Shown one piece after another: positions 37,401 to 49,718 of a stretch of DNA of 64,000 nucleotides. The translations under genes and the position numbers were made by a program. Under the pieces are notes generated by a model. That model saw only the letters and a list, made by a program, of their open reading frames with translations, was not told the origin of the DNA and did no database searches. Numbering within the stretch: position 1 is the first letter of the stretch; each line of letters opens with the position of its first letter. Source of the DNA: Mesaphorura yosii (Eukaryota > Arthropoda > Collembola > Poduromorpha > Tullbergiidae); assembly GCA_009869945.1 (NCBI GenBank), contig WIXG01000142.1, positions 1-64,000 of the forward strand. The letters are read 5' to 3'.

Positions 37401-39123
37401 TGAAGTGGTTGACGCGTTTGAGGTGGGCATCGTGACTGCTGTAGCGTTGGACAATCGAGGACGCCGTTTCTTCACGGCTCACAATAACGGAGTCATCAAA
37501 ACTTGGAATTTTTACAACGGGCGGAATTTGTATAATTTGTACAAGCCCACACACAACCTCGACATTTGTGATATGCACTACATCACCGTTAACGACGATC
37601 ATCGTTACTTGGTCACCGTCGGCTGGGACCGCCGAGTCGTGCTATACGTCGACACACAAGGCCCCGAAGTTGTGCACCAAACTGGAGCTCCAGATCCGCC
37701 ACAAATATTCTCAAACAAGGCGTTGAACCACACGGACGACGTCTGGGCCGTTGCATTCTGTAAATTACCTCTAATTTATGAAATAGAGCTGAAAGTTTAT
37801 TCGTCACTACTGCAGGTCAACCAAATCTGATTGCTTCTGGCGATTACAGCGGCAAACTTCTGGTGTGGAATATTAATTCGGGTCATGTTGTTGCGAATTT
37901 AATTGCGAATCAGTGCAAGTAATATTCTTTCAACAAAGTAGAAGCCGTGCCGTATTGAATTCTAGAGTTAATTTGCCTTGATTGTGAATAAGGGATGACT
38001 TTGCTCAAAAGGACTCGTTCATCACTGCACTGCTATTTTATCACCACGCCGACCAACAATCTTCGAACAGTTATCTCATCTCAGCTGGGCCGTATCACTT
38101 ACTCCACATCTGGAAGGTGAGTCTTTCTTAATGTTTATTGATACCAATACAGGGCCGAGAGTTACCGAATCACGTCACAACCTTGGTCAGGCAAACACAA
38201 CGCGTGAACTCAACACTGGCTCGGTGGGATGGATTCGTCCGTGCGTGACTCCTCACGATTTTGTGACCAACTTGAAATTTTACAAGTCCAGCAGCTATTT
38301 AGTCGCCTCTGACACGTGGGGATTCGTTTCAATGTGGACGACTGAAGACAACCTCGTTCAAACCGACCCAGCCGAATGGTTTCCAAAAGGCCAGCATCAC
38401 GAAGGAAGAAACAGGCTCTACAACACCAGCGAGCATTTGGGACTGCGACTGATGCAGCAGGGCTTTGGCGAAGGTCCCGTGCAGTTGAGGCTAGTCCGAA
38501 CCTGGAAATGCCATGTGGACGCTTTTGTCGCGATGGACGTGTCCGAGACTTTTGGGCTCATTGTCACGGGAGGAAGGGACTGCAGTGTGCGAATTTGGGA
38601 CTTGGAAGGTAAAACGTTCAAACCCAAACGCCAAGAACGCTGGTGAATTTGTTAATAGCGAGTTAACGACTCATTTCACTTCAGGAAGGCACTTGGGCGT
38701 TCTCAGCCAGCAGATGTGGCTCGTTGGCGACCCAACAACGTACGCACCGAGCCACCCTCCTGATGTCTTGCTGGACATGAAACGGATTCGTGGGCTGGAC
38801 GTGTTTCGAAAGACAGAGGCCCAGCAACAGCCACTAGAAATGGAAGTCCGAGCTGAAGATCGAGCTCATCTCCTAATTGTACGCAGAATTTCCAGCCATT
38901 TCTTGCAATTTGTAAAGTGATTTCTCGTTGACAGGAGAGGAAAAAGAATAAGCTCCTCTCAGCCCAGGAGATTTGGAAAAAGACACAGGCATATGAAAAA
39001 CTTAGAGAATACGAAGTCCCGACAACAGTTTGGTACCAGCCCAATTGTCCGGTGGGGCCATATCGAAGGCGCAAGGCGGAGAAGAAAGATATCGAGTTGG
39101 ACCCGACTCTTCGGCAATTTTAA
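34442..39123 (+). CDS. WD40-repeat/EF-hand protein, WDR49/WDY type
   Basis: A 1275-residue protein in thirteen exons: 34442-35638, 35716-35822, 35889-36100, 36178-36575, 36638-36764, 36837-36979, 37050-37226, 37321-37759, 37816-37918, 37993-38116, 38191-38608, 38685-38878 and 38935-39123. All junctions are in phase. The first 100 residues are very basic, then very acidic. A degenerate EF-hand region follows at about residues 265-345 (VDTFGTQKISWDDL). WD repeats then run to near the C-terminus: GLLTFSEDGIVALWT, RWLAAGGLDRLVWVWN, LFSFCNDKHIRVWSL, FFMTCSSEDILVWE, YLVTVGWDRRVVLY, LIASGDYSGKLLVWN, YLVASDTWGFVSMW and LIVTGGRDCSVRIWD. EF-hand plus many WD repeats is the layout of WDR49/WDR64 and the fly Y-linked WDY gene, linked to cilia and sperm; that role is inferred. 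AATAAA lies at 39239. Confidence 0.9.
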
Positions 39124-39390
39124 AAGATTAAATGTAGAAAGAAGAAAATGGATTACGCGAATATGCGACAAAATGATTAATTAGGGTCATTTATCTTTGT
39201 ATGTAAATTAATAGCCGTGCTCAAAATTCTGACAAGCCAATAAATGCAATAGCAATAGAGAGATTCCTGACTGTCTTGACAATGTTTTTGACGTCTGACT
39301 CAATTCCAGGTGCTAATTTGTTTGCCGCCGTTGTTCGTTGTTAAAACGTCAACCAAACCCGATTCAGAACTTTGAGTTCGAGATCAAGTG

Positions 39391-39921
39391 ATGATGTGTC
39401 AATTCCTGAATCTGTTCAACAACCCACTGGCTTTCTTTGCGAGGAAAAGTGTGAACAACACCAACGTGAAACCAATCATTTTTGTTAACGACCAGCGCCT
39501 GCTCAACTGGTGTGTGACGGGTGACGACGAACTGGAGTTCAACTTTTATCCGTACAGTGAGTTTTAGTTCGGGTCATAATTCATATCGTTTTGCAGTTTG
39601 GTCACTTCACACTGCTGTCAGATGCGGCATTGGCTCTGATCCACACAAAATCATTCTCCTCATTGGCTACATCATTATGGAGACTTGTATTTGTACTTTG
39701 GACAGCAAATTCGGAATGCATCCACGCCGTCGCTATTTCCCAACGTAAAGATTTCATAGGCAATTAAAATCAGCCGTGATTTGCTTTATTTTCCGTATTT
39801 TTGTAGGATTGAAGCACGCTTTGATGATCTTCCGGTTCCGTACCGTGGAGTGCGTATTACCTTGCTTGTGGTGATCACCGTCTTGATGCTGATTCTAACC
39901 ATTATCAGTGATTTTGTGTAA
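39391..39921 (+). CDS. Small membrane protein of unknown family, 142 residues
   Basis: I do not recognise this protein. Three exons (39391-39556, 39597-39744, 39807-39921) with 40- and 62-base introns keep frame. The soluble first half includes NNTNVKPIIFVNDQRLLNWC. A moderately hydrophobic segment, IILLIGYIIMETCICTL, lies mid-protein. The C-terminus ends in a strong membrane helix (VRITLLVVITVLMLILTII) followed by only a few residues, as in tail-anchored proteins. The sequence between them is charged and carries GMHPRRRYFP and DDLPVPYRG, which look like conserved motifs. Two adjacent ATG codons open the frame; the first is taken. It lies between the WD40 gene and FAIM, same strand, about 270 bases after the former's stop. 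Confidence 0.75.
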
Positions 39922-40354
39922 ACGTAGCCTAAACCAACGTCAAAAAGTGCAAGTTGTAAACACATCGCATTCCCTCATAAGTTTGTCAATATCAGTTTTG
40001 ATTCGATGTAGTAAAATCGCGTAATATGAATGAGAAAGTGCTTTACTATTGACTTGTGAGACTTGAGGTAGCAGAACGTTGCTACGTAACTCATCCCCAC
40101 AACATTGAGATCTTGAAGCGGATCAGTTCCAAAACCGTGTTGCAAATTGCATTAAATTAAATTAAAGACATTGCGCCCTTGCTTAGAAAGGGTACTGCTA
40201 ATTTTAGGGACAAAATCAACGCCCAAGTTTCGCAAGTCCTCGTTGGAATAAATCTTTTCCTATCAACTCCGCCATTCAGAACTTCAGATTTCCGAAGTTT
40301 AAGATCAAGGAGATTTCAAAGTTTAAGAGTGTGTTGCATGTAATTCGGGTGGCT
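39922..40354 (+). other. Intergenic gap before FAIM
   Basis: Some 430 bases holding the 3' UTR of the small membrane-protein gene and the 5' region of FAIM. Nothing coding is seen. Confidence 0.5.
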
Positions 40355-41128
40355 ATGAGTGATCAAGTCTCCAGTGACCGGGTTGCAATCTGGCAAGTGC
40401 CTCTCAAGTCCGGGTGCTACACAGTCGAATTCGAGCACGGGACCACAACTGGGAAACGAGTGATACGAGTAAATGGACAAGTAAGCTTAGCGTAGTATCA
40501 ATGTTTCATGCTGCGAGTGTTTTTCTTTGTGACGCGACATTGTTGAATTTCCTTGCAGGAAATTATGAGACGTGACTGGATGTTCAAATTGGTCGGCCAC
40601 GAAGAATTCCCAATCGGATCAAGCACCTGTAAAATAAAGGTTGACCCGTTCGGAGTATTTGCCTATCGGTACACGCTCGAAGTGGACGGGAAAACATTCG
40701 AGGAATTCATCGACAAGCAGTCGAAGATCCTGAAGACGTGGACGATAAAAACCGTTGATGGCCAAGACGTGAGGGTTGTTCTGGGTAATTCGAAGAATTC
40801 ATATATTGTTCGAGCATTGAAAACATGGGCCTGTCTTTTACGAATGTGTCTTGTTGACCAGAGAAAAGCACGCTGGACATTTGGGTAAACGGTTCCAAAG
40901 TAGACGTCGAGGTTAGCATAAATTGTTTTGTACCTGATATTATTCTGTAATCTCGATTAATTTTCATTCTTCTCTCAGAGCGAATTTGTTGATGGTGGCA
41001 CCAAAACGAATTTCCAAGCCATGAACTGTCCTGCGACGCTGTTTGCGTTCAAAACAGGAATCAAGAAGCAGCCAATCATCTACTCGCTCACTTTCAACGG
41101 AGAAGAAATTGCAGAATCTCACGAATGA
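40355..41128 (+). CDS. FAIM: Fas apoptotic inhibitory molecule (FAIM)
   Basis: Small soluble beta-sandwich protein that protects cells from death-receptor and stress-induced death and counters protein aggregation in vertebrates; widely conserved in animals. Four exons (40355-40480, 40559-40784, 40862-40911, 40979-41128) give 183 residues, close to the usual 179. Family motifs are clear: VEFEHGTTTGKRVIRVNG, RRDWMFKLVGHEEFPIG, FAYRYTLEVDGKTFEEF, LDIWVNGSKVD, EFVDGGTKTNF and the NGEEI near the end. The start ATG at 40355 gives the expected short leader before the first strand (VAIWQVPLKSG). ATTAAA near 41278 is the likely polyadenylation signal. Confidence 0.96.
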
Positions 41129-41781
41129 AAAGATTCCAGTGTCCAAGTCTGAAGCCCACCCGCTTTGCACAATTCCTTGAGCATTGTTTTTGGCCTGAAT
41201 GCTTCGATACCTAAAATCCTAGATAATAAGTTAAGAGCTGCCTAAACAATGCCTAACCTCCGATACAAGCAAAAAGCATTAAAAATCTACCCGAGCAACG
41301 TATGACACCTGAGTTTACATTTTCTCATGCATCACGCTGTCACATACAAATACAGTGCATTAAACTTGCCAGTTGCAGTCGCCAGTGAATTTCTTGACAA
41401 ATTACTTTATTCCAATGACTCTTTCGTCACAGATTTCGTAGAAGAAATCTAACGTGTCATACAATTGTCAGGTAGCATCTGCAATGAAAGTGGTACCTTT
41501 TCTAATATCTAATATCAAGTTGGTGACATATTTGTACTTGCAAAAGATAAGATAACCATTATAGAGTGAATCGCTAACCTTCAGGATAGGCGATAAGTGA
41601 CAATACACAACGCAATGAAGCTGGTAGAGTTGGCACGCAAGCCTGCAAGCGCATTGCTCATTGCTGATTTCATTGCGCAAGTCGTCAATCGAAACTTCTT
41701 TCGTACGAGATCCTCGACGCTGACGACGCCAACATTTTCAAATTTAGCTTTATTTGAGAACTTGAACTTTTCAGCTTTATA
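41129..41781. other. Intergenic between FAIM and the thyroglobulin-domain gene
   Basis: About 650 bases with the FAIM 3' UTR and the next promoter. No exon, RNA gene or repeat is seen. Confidence 0.5.
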
Positions 41782-43491
41782 ATGAAGAATTACAGCCACT
41801 TCCTGTGCACCGTTGTATGTGGTGCCTCACTCGTTCTAAATCTAATTGTGCAATACGCCGCCTGCCAGGACGATCCTCCGGCTCAGGATGGCCTCTGTCC
41901 GTCGGAACTAAAGGACTTGGCCGCGTCTAAAGACTGCGCCGCCATCACCTGCTTATCAACGCTGCGACAGAGGGACTGTCCAGAAGGAAGTGTGCTCGAG
42001 GACAACGCATCGGCTTGCAACTGCTGTCCAGGGTGTGTCAAATATCGGTGGAGTAAGTCAAATTCGTTTTTGTTTGTCCAAATGGAGCCCGAACAGTCAT
42101 GAACTGATTTAGAATACAACGAGCCGAAAGATCCAGAAGAATGCGATCCAGACTCCCTCGAACAGTACGACCCCGACTGCAACACACGAATTTGCCCCAT
42201 CGTTCGTGAATGTCGGCGTGGGCTAAAGTGCAGACCAGATTCGCTCGGCAAGTTCAAGTGTCTACTACCACCGGAACCATTTCCAACTTCTCCTGAATGC
42301 AAGGGGCTGTGCTGGATGAAGCAGGCAGTGGCAGCAGAAGTGACCTCCTGGGACTGGGATTGGCAGAATGCTTGCACGGCGGACGGGTACTTCAAGCCCA
42401 TTCAATGCAAGGGCAACAAGTACGCTGGCGACTGCTTCTGCGTTGACAAATGCGGAGACAGAATATTTGGACGGGCAAGGCGTGATAGGTCGGAAGGACA
42501 GACGTGCGGTAAGAATGCAAATAATAAATTGACGCATTTCCTCTTGAGACTTTACTTCCATCGCTACCGTTTGGAACTTCCAGAATGCAGTCGCCGTGTG
42601 CACGAGCTGCGTTCCCGCGGACTAATTTCAACTTTGCACTGCACCGAGGAAGGCAACTACGAGGCGCTCCAGTGCGACACGGATTCCAGCCTCTGCTACT
42701 GTATGGATCCCGACACGGGAAAGTTAACCGGCGAAGTCTTGCCCGAGCACGAGTGGAAGAATTTACCGTGCTACAATTCGTCGGCCACCAATTTCGAGGA
42801 CGACGGGCGGTACCTGCGACGCTGCGAGAGCGAGTGGGCTGCAGCGCAGAAAATCGCTCAAGAGGCCAAACTCCACGGGCTGGAGTACGATCAACCGTCA
42901 CTGAAGTACAACTGCGACTACGACGGGAGCTTCAGCCAATTCTTCGTCGACGTAGTGAACAACCGGGACTTTTGCTCACATAAAGGTATTAAGCGAAGAT
43001 GTATAAAACTGACATTCATGGAAGTGGATATTTACTGAATAAATTCTTTTCGTAGACGGAACTCAAATCATGGGCTTCTTCAGACCGTTAAATACCGAAG
43101 TGAAAATGGACTGCAGTAAGTCAGCTTAATTTTGGTACACATTTAACTGTGGTCTGATTGATTCTGTCTTTCAGATTGTGCGCGTGACATTGTGTACTAC
43201 TCCGTGCATGGCATTCAGTTCAATCGGGCGTGTGATACGCGTCTTTCCATGGGAAATTATTTGCCCTCATACACGAACGGCAACTACGCCACGTGCGTGG
43301 ACGCTGACGGTTACAATTTTGGTCCGCAAGTTCCGTCGGATCTCGCCTGCTGCCTCCAGGCCAGGGACAGGTCTAATCAGTACGCGACTACTTGTCCGGA
43401 TGAGTTAGAGGAGCGTTGCAAAGAAGAGGGAATCGTCAAGTGTGCTGATTACAGCAGGCTGATCCGTGACCATTATGTGACCTCCGTTTAA
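41782..43491 (+). CDS. Secreted protein with two thyroglobulin type-1 domains
   Basis: 481 residues in five exons (41782-42052, 42113-42508, 42584-42985, 43056-43115, 43175-43491), all junctions in phase. The start codon is followed by a hydrophobic signal peptide (CTVVCGASLVLNLIV). Residues about 35-90 form a cysteine-rich module ending CNCCPGC. A second cysteine-rich stretch with CRRGLKC follows. Two thyroglobulin type-1 domains come next (about 149-222 and 223-290), with cores CFCVD and CYCMD in place of the classical CWCV and the matching QC motifs. The C-terminal 190 residues are cysteine-containing and unfamiliar. Type-1 domains often inhibit cysteine or aspartic proteases (thyropins) or occur in matrix proteins, so an extracellular protease-inhibitor or matrix role is inferred. 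AATAAA at 43549-43554 gives a short 3' UTR. Confidence 0.88.
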
Positions 43492-44229
43492 AAACACGAA
43501 CACTGCTGATGTGTTATTCTTGTTATTGTCGCATTAGGAGTTTATTGTAATAAAATCAAAGAGCTGACATGCTCTTCAATCGTTAAAACTGTAAAGGCTC
43601 ATGGACATTAGTAATTTGATTCTACTCTATTCTCACACCAAGTCACGCATCCACACAAACTACACGCATGAAGAAATTGTTTTTAGTACTAAAAGTGAGT
43701 GATTGTTGTGCTTACTTGGACGTTAATTGCATTCCCACTGGCTCAGGTACATTCATTCCCACCACATTTGCACATTCGTAAATTAATGCGCTTGCATTGC
43801 GTGGGTTATCTAAAAGTCTAGTGTTAACGTGACTAAAGAATCGATTGCATTTGTGAACCGGACAACTACACGATTTGGTTATAAAATCACACGTAAGGTA
43901 GTTAATTTGTCGTTTTGTTCCATTTCTCCAGTACATGCAACATTATTTATGTAGCAGCGCCGTAGGTTTAATACTGCTGAATGAGCTAAGACATATTCTT
44001 GTGCCTGCAAACCTGCACGCATGCATGCGATTGATTTGTAGCTACTTGAGTTAGTATGACTAATGACTACTTAAACACTACGATTTATCCTAAAAAATTC
44101 TTTCGACATTGTGTCCGAGTACAAAGACGTAGAGAAATCCTCTAAATTAATCTACGCGGCTGTTGTGATGCTCTTTGAGCTTTTAAATTGGAAGTGACAC
44201 AACATCGCCATCGCCACGACTTTCATCTT
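43492..44229. other. Intergenic between convergent genes
   Basis: Holds the 3' UTRs of the thyroglobulin-domain gene (plus) and CFAP410 (minus). The AATAAA signal of the former is at 43549. No coding exon is seen. Confidence 0.5.
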
Positions 44230-47200
44230 CTAGTCGCCAGGAAATTCGTCCATTCTTCTCTTGACCGCCAGCTCAACAACCTCCAGACTCGCCCAGTCCA
44301 GCTCCGGAATCAGACAAAGAACGGCAGACAGCAGATTGGATGACTACAATGATTAAGAAATTGGTTAAATTGAAGGATTTCCAAACCTGGGCTTTCGCAG
44401 TGCAGAAAGTGCGCGGTAGTACCTTTGTGCGCGATTTGCTGTAGCTTCCCCGGACATTGTTGTTCGAGTACAGCTCCCGAGCACTGTTTGGAACTCCTCG
44501 CATGGGCGACTCAAAGTACTGCTGCTCGTGCTGAGCCTGGTCGTAATTGTAATCTGCGCTTTGTCTCCGCCCATTGCTAATCATCAGTTGCTGTTCCCTT
44601 CCGTAATCAGGCGAACTGATTCGGCGTTGCTGCAATAATTTCGAAAATTATCAAAAACGTGTCGATGAAGAGAAGGTTTGCAGGAACTATCTGACTGACT
44701 GGCTTAAGTTCTTAATGCTTGAAAACAACAACGGGAAGCTTACCAGCGAAGGGTTTTGACCTGCAGTGGCGGTAGTGGAGTTAGCTTGAGCAGGGACATT
44801 TGTTGGGGAAGCATTTTGAGAATTGTTTCTTGATGAGTTTGCCGTGCGGGGTGGTGTTAGCCCGTTGCTTGCGTTAGGAGCGTTAGTGGCAGATGCGGAA
44901 ACGGTGGTAGTGGTTGTGGTGGTGTTTGTAATGGAAGCGGTTGTGCTCGCACTTCCCGCAGTCGTGTTAGAAGCCGGCTCTGCTGCTGCCTTGCCTTGGG
45001 TACCCTTTTTAAACGACCCCAAAGTTAGTTTAAAAGCAGCGCAGCGGTAAAATTCAACTTATTAATCAGGCTTATGCACGCGAACTGCAAAAATGCAGCA
45101 CATTGTGCATAGGAACCATGCACTTGTTTTGTTGTTAAAAGCAAATTTATGGTTTCCGTTTCCGATTGAATGTTATTCATCAGCTGAAGCTAGCTGGAAA
45201 GCTGGAATGCAGGTCAGTCCCTGTCCCGTCGCGTGATCGGAGTATAGCATTCTGAATGGTTCTTACGTTGTAAAAGTGGTAGTCGGCTGGAGGCGAGTGA
45301 CTCACGGTGCGATACTGCGGCGGTGACTCACTCTCGTACTCGTATTGATTCCTCGACACGACCGCCTGCGAGTGCGACGCGGGCATCGGAGGACTGTCCC
45401 GGTAGTACACCGGCGGTTCCGGAGACACGCGTTCCTGATGCAATCAGAAAGAGCATGCATGTTTTTGATTCCGTCGGTCGGACGCGAACATAACCTAGCT
45501 AAACAGGTATTTGTACGATGATTTGTGTCTTACTCATACCCTTTTCGTTTGTAACGGGTGCTGCAAAATGAGACCGTGCTGCCTGGCATGCTCGACTTCT
45601 TCGGGCAGCACGTCTTCGCCGTCTAGCTGTTCCAGACCGGGAAGGCATCTCAACACTGTCGGTCGGTATCTGAAATGAAATCCAAAATCAGATTCGTTTC
45701 CTGTCCATATTTACCATCACTGAAGAGCCCAAGCATGACTTACAAAGTTCCCAACGATTCCACGCACGGGTTTTCACTGAGCAGAAGACGCTTCAGTCGT
45801 GGAGTGCCTTCTTGCAAGTAGCAGATTTCGGACAAATCAGCAATTTCATTCCGGCGAATGTACAGCTCAATCAGATTCTGACAGTATGCAATGTCGGCCA
45901 GCGTAGATATCCGGTTAATGCTATAAAGAGCAACCATTCCAACAAATTATTGTACCGTTCGACTCTTTGTGCATACGCGTCGTGCGTGTGTTGCGTTCTC
46001 AATTCAGTTTCAAATCATCGCAATGCAGCTGCAGCCGCAGATGCACCAAAAAGTGTTACGCTCGTCATTATCATGCCCTAACAAATTAATGGCTCCTCAT
46101 TTTACGCCACGCCACACGTCAATCATCTCAGATCCTTGTCATTAATGGTAATAATCTTCATTCATAAAATAAGAACGGCAAGTAGCAAGTATTTCACTGT
46201 GCTGAACTCATTTATCGAAAATGTGCGGCAGACAAGACAAGAACACTTCAGCCTCTGGCTTCGCTGCGGCGGCTGTGGCCAAGAGAAAAGTGCATAAGAC
46301 ACACGTTAAACTTAAACGTGAGTGAAACCCCGAGCCGTGTTAAGAAACGTTCGCTGTTTTAACATTCCACCGTTGGCTAGTCAAGCAAGAACCCTGCAAC
46401 TGCACTGCATTTAGCATTTCGTGTTCTTGAATCATGCACGTGCTCGCTGACGGACGCTGCATTCACATTGGCCACTTTTTCATGCAGTTTGTACTCGCAT
46501 ACACATAAACTTGAATTTGGGATGCATCTTGCCGTAAAAAATTAGCGTTTCGCATTTGCACTCATGTCCGCGTTCACCGTTCATCGTTTGCATTCACGGA
46601 ACTAAAACTAATAGCACGTAGTAGAAATTCGTTTCGGTAGCTTTGGCTTGAATCCAAGTCAGAGGCTGTGGCGGCATAATTGCAGTTCAGTGCATTGTAA
46701 ACATTTAAAAACCAAATTCTCACGACCCCGGCTCGCAAGATTTTGTAAAAGTCATATTTAACGTTGACACAGCACGCACATGCAATTTTCGATAACTACA
46801 GGCATGAATTTTAACTTTACCAAATGTGAAATAAGTTATTCCTTGCATGTTATCAGAATAAATCTCTTCTAGCGTAAAAGTAAAGTGGACGGAACGCGAA
46901 TAATAGACTCAAGGAATGTTGTTTGCAAATAATGCGTGCTCAGTATTCAAATTAATTCGTCAAGTTTACAAAGCGTGAAGTTCAGGAAATCTATTCTTAA
47001 AGAAGATAATGGGCATTCACTTCAACCAGCAAATCTCTTTGTAGACAAAGCAAAGTTTGATGGGTTCGTTGTTCGCTAACCCTCAGCCACATAAAACGAA
47101 GTGCTCAACTCACGCATGCATAAAAATACGCATATCGAACTGCATATGGCGAGAAATTGGCGAAGAGTAGACGCAAAGCGCCTAAAACGCGCAATTTCGA

Positions 47201-49718
47201 CTTTCTCCACGACCTGGAAAATTTCTAGACATTGGGATGTGACTCATTCGTCATTCGTACCAACTTTCGCACCGATTCTGGTTCGCTTTCGATTTTCTTT
47301 GATTTCCACATTGAATTTTGGAAATGTAGCGTGAACTGCAACCGCAAGCAGAAGCAGAATACTGACTGTGACTGACTGCATTATGACACTGTCCAGCTGA
47401 GCATTAAATATTTATAAGTGTACTTATCGCATCGATCCGTATAATTCAGGATTCAGGCGCAGCGCAGTAAAAGTAATCCACTTGCTCATAGTCTGGCTTG
47501 GCTTGGATCTTGGTACTCAACATCAACAAAAGAATAATCAAACGAAATGTGAATTATAAATATTTTATGAAGCGTGCGTGCACTGTTTCGTAAAGGTGTG
47601 GTTGGTTTTTGTCCTGCTTCGTTCGTCACAAAAATTGAGAAGTATGTAAACAGTAAAACATAAACGCAAGCCAGTATTTAAGCCATGCCGTCGCTCGCTG
47701 GGCAGGTTTACATTTTTTCTGGCTGAGATAACAAAAGAAAGGAAGATCAGAGAGAAATGTGGAATCATTACAGAACGAAGCTGAGGCTGATCTTCAGCAT
47801 GAAGCATGCCATAATGCCATATAAGGTGAATCACCTTGAGTTGCTGAGAGACTCGAAACGGCACAGCTCGGTCAGGCCAAGACAAGACTTCGAATAATCA
47901 AGCCTAGCCTAGCAGTACGTACATCGCGAAGGAAGTTGACAAACCAAAAGCATAGCACAGACGTGGACGTGGAATGGCAGGCGAGTATTTGCATGTGCTC
48001 ATAAACATTTAATTACAAGATAAAAGACACTATTTGATATTGATGTACACGATCAGCTACAAGCAATACCACGCTTCTATGCATAATGATGAGACGCAGA
48101 ATGCGGATACGCAATAGCAATGGTAATAAACAAAGGACACTCTGGAGAAATTCCGACAACATTGTGACCAAGAATTTCAAATTAGTGACGAATTAATTTT
48201 AGTTTCCTGAATGCACAAGGCTGGCGCATTTCGAATTTCCTGAATATGGGACACTTGATAGCTTTTAATCCGCAATTGCAGATTCACCAACAAAAAATTA
48301 ACATTTCTATTATTGTGACTGTGTTTCCTGTCCACTGCCCTAATTTTACGAATCGTACAAGCAGAGATAAAAATCTGCACAGACAATCACGAACAAGGAC
48401 GACAGCGATCGAATCAAATAGCTCTTAGCTCATCAGAACGAAATTGACGTACGTGGACCTTGCTCTGCTCCATGCCTGGTAGTGAATTACTTCATCTCCG
48501 CAACAAAATGCCGTCCCACACAGGTGAAAAATCAGAAAATGTCCTTATCGAATGCGTGCAACAAGCACAGATTACATTTACATTTACGGCCGTGTGACCA
48601 AATCGCTGAACACAAACATAAATATATGATTTCATGCTTTTCCTTTTATAGGCACCCACGATTGACGTTCAGCACTGGTAAACTCATTACGAATTCGTAA
48701 TGCTGCTCGCCTTTGTCTCATTTGCCAAAATTACGTTACGTTACGTGGCAGGTAGGCAAGATAAAGAAGGAAATGTAAAGCAACAACGTTAACTTGCATT
48801 TTGCATCTTATGCGAACGCAACGCGGGAATGACACGACAGTCAGGTGAGCGCAATAATGCACGGAGCACAACAATGGTGCTGTGCCCAAATATCGCAGAA
48901 ATTGTCGCGCTTGATGGTCTCTACGTAACGTCACGATTCACGATGTCATTTTATCATGCATGCGCTACACTGCGTCGAGTTACGTACGAGACCGTGCTTT
49001 CCTGAGCGCAGTACAGAACATAAATTCATAGATAAAGAAACAATGCAATAAAAATGTTCACTTTCAATTAATGCCCAACTTATTGCAGAATTGCAGTTGC
49101 AGTGGTTTATGGGTATTAGTGAATAATTGTAAATTGCAAACTCAAATAGAAAGTGCACACCGCGAGCGAGCCACTCAATGCGACTGCGGCCTGTGGCTTT
49201 TGTTTAAGTTTTTGCGAAGTGTCAACGATTATGTCCCATGGGTCAAGTCACTTACTGTCCCTGATGATCAATTTATACTAAAAATGGAAGTCATTTGAAC
49301 TGAATGCCAAAATGGTCACGCTTTGTCACATTTACTGTCTCAGGATTAACTAATTATTCGTATTCCTACACAGTGTAAAAGTTAAAGACGCTTGCTTGAA
49401 AATTGCGCATGGTAATGGCTAAAAGATACTTACCTTAACGATAGCACTTCCACACCCGTGAATTTCCTGATAATCGAAATATCGTGCAGGTCAGAACCCC
49501 TGCGGAATTACAAAGACCAGGAGGTTGAATTCGAGCGTTAAATAGCGAGATAAGCCGAATTAAATTCGCTCAATTCATCTTTCATGGGGCTCGCGTGTCT
49601 CATTGCATTGGCAAAATGACATTGGAGTACAAACTCACCAGCAATTGAACTTCTTGATTGTTCCCAGATCCGAAGTTCGGGTCCTCGCTATAACCATGTC
49701 CTCTGTAAGCTTCGTCAT
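44230..49718 (-). CDS. CFAP410: CFAP410 (C21orf2) ciliary leucine-rich repeat protein
   Basis: Cilia and basal-body protein that works with NEK1 and SPATA7 in vertebrates. Eight exons, read from high to low coordinate: 49639-49718, 49434-49499, 45744-45920, 45540-45669, 45267-45434, 44744-45004, 44423-44629 and 44230-44343. All are in phase and give 400 residues. The N-terminal leucine-rich repeats match the family: MTKLTEDMVIARTRTSDL, KKFNCWGSDLHDIS, INRISTLADI, NLIELYIRRNEIADL, LKRLLLSENPC, then LRCLPGLEQLDGEDV as the cap. The terminal exon encodes the helical oligomerisation segment (SNLLSAVLCLIPELDWASLE), which fits the conserved C-terminus of C21orf2. Between them lies a low-complexity Thr/Asn/Ser/Ala-rich insertion plus Tyr/Pro/Gln-rich sequence, making the protein about 140 residues longer than human (about 256). 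The intron 45921-49433 is 3.5 kb. Confidence 0.93.
45921..49433. other. Large CFAP410 intron
   Basis: 3.5 kb between the second and third coding exons. Open frames up to about 106 codons occur but have no splice context, family resemblance or codon bias. ACGTT repeats (about three units) lie near 48733. Nothing else is supported. Confidence 0.55.

Noticed and set aside
38117-38152. 36-base intron option in the WD40 gene, ending at the AG before GGCCGAGAG
   Set aside because: It would shift the reading frame into a stop; the acceptor at 38190 gives a 74-base intron and keeps frame.
42392-42901. 169-codon minus-strand frame
   Set aside because: Antisense of the thyroglobulin-domain exons; the plus strand has the cysteine pattern and splice sites.
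47565-47885. 106-codon minus-strand frame in the CFAP410 intron
   Set aside because: No domain, no splice context and no conserved motif.
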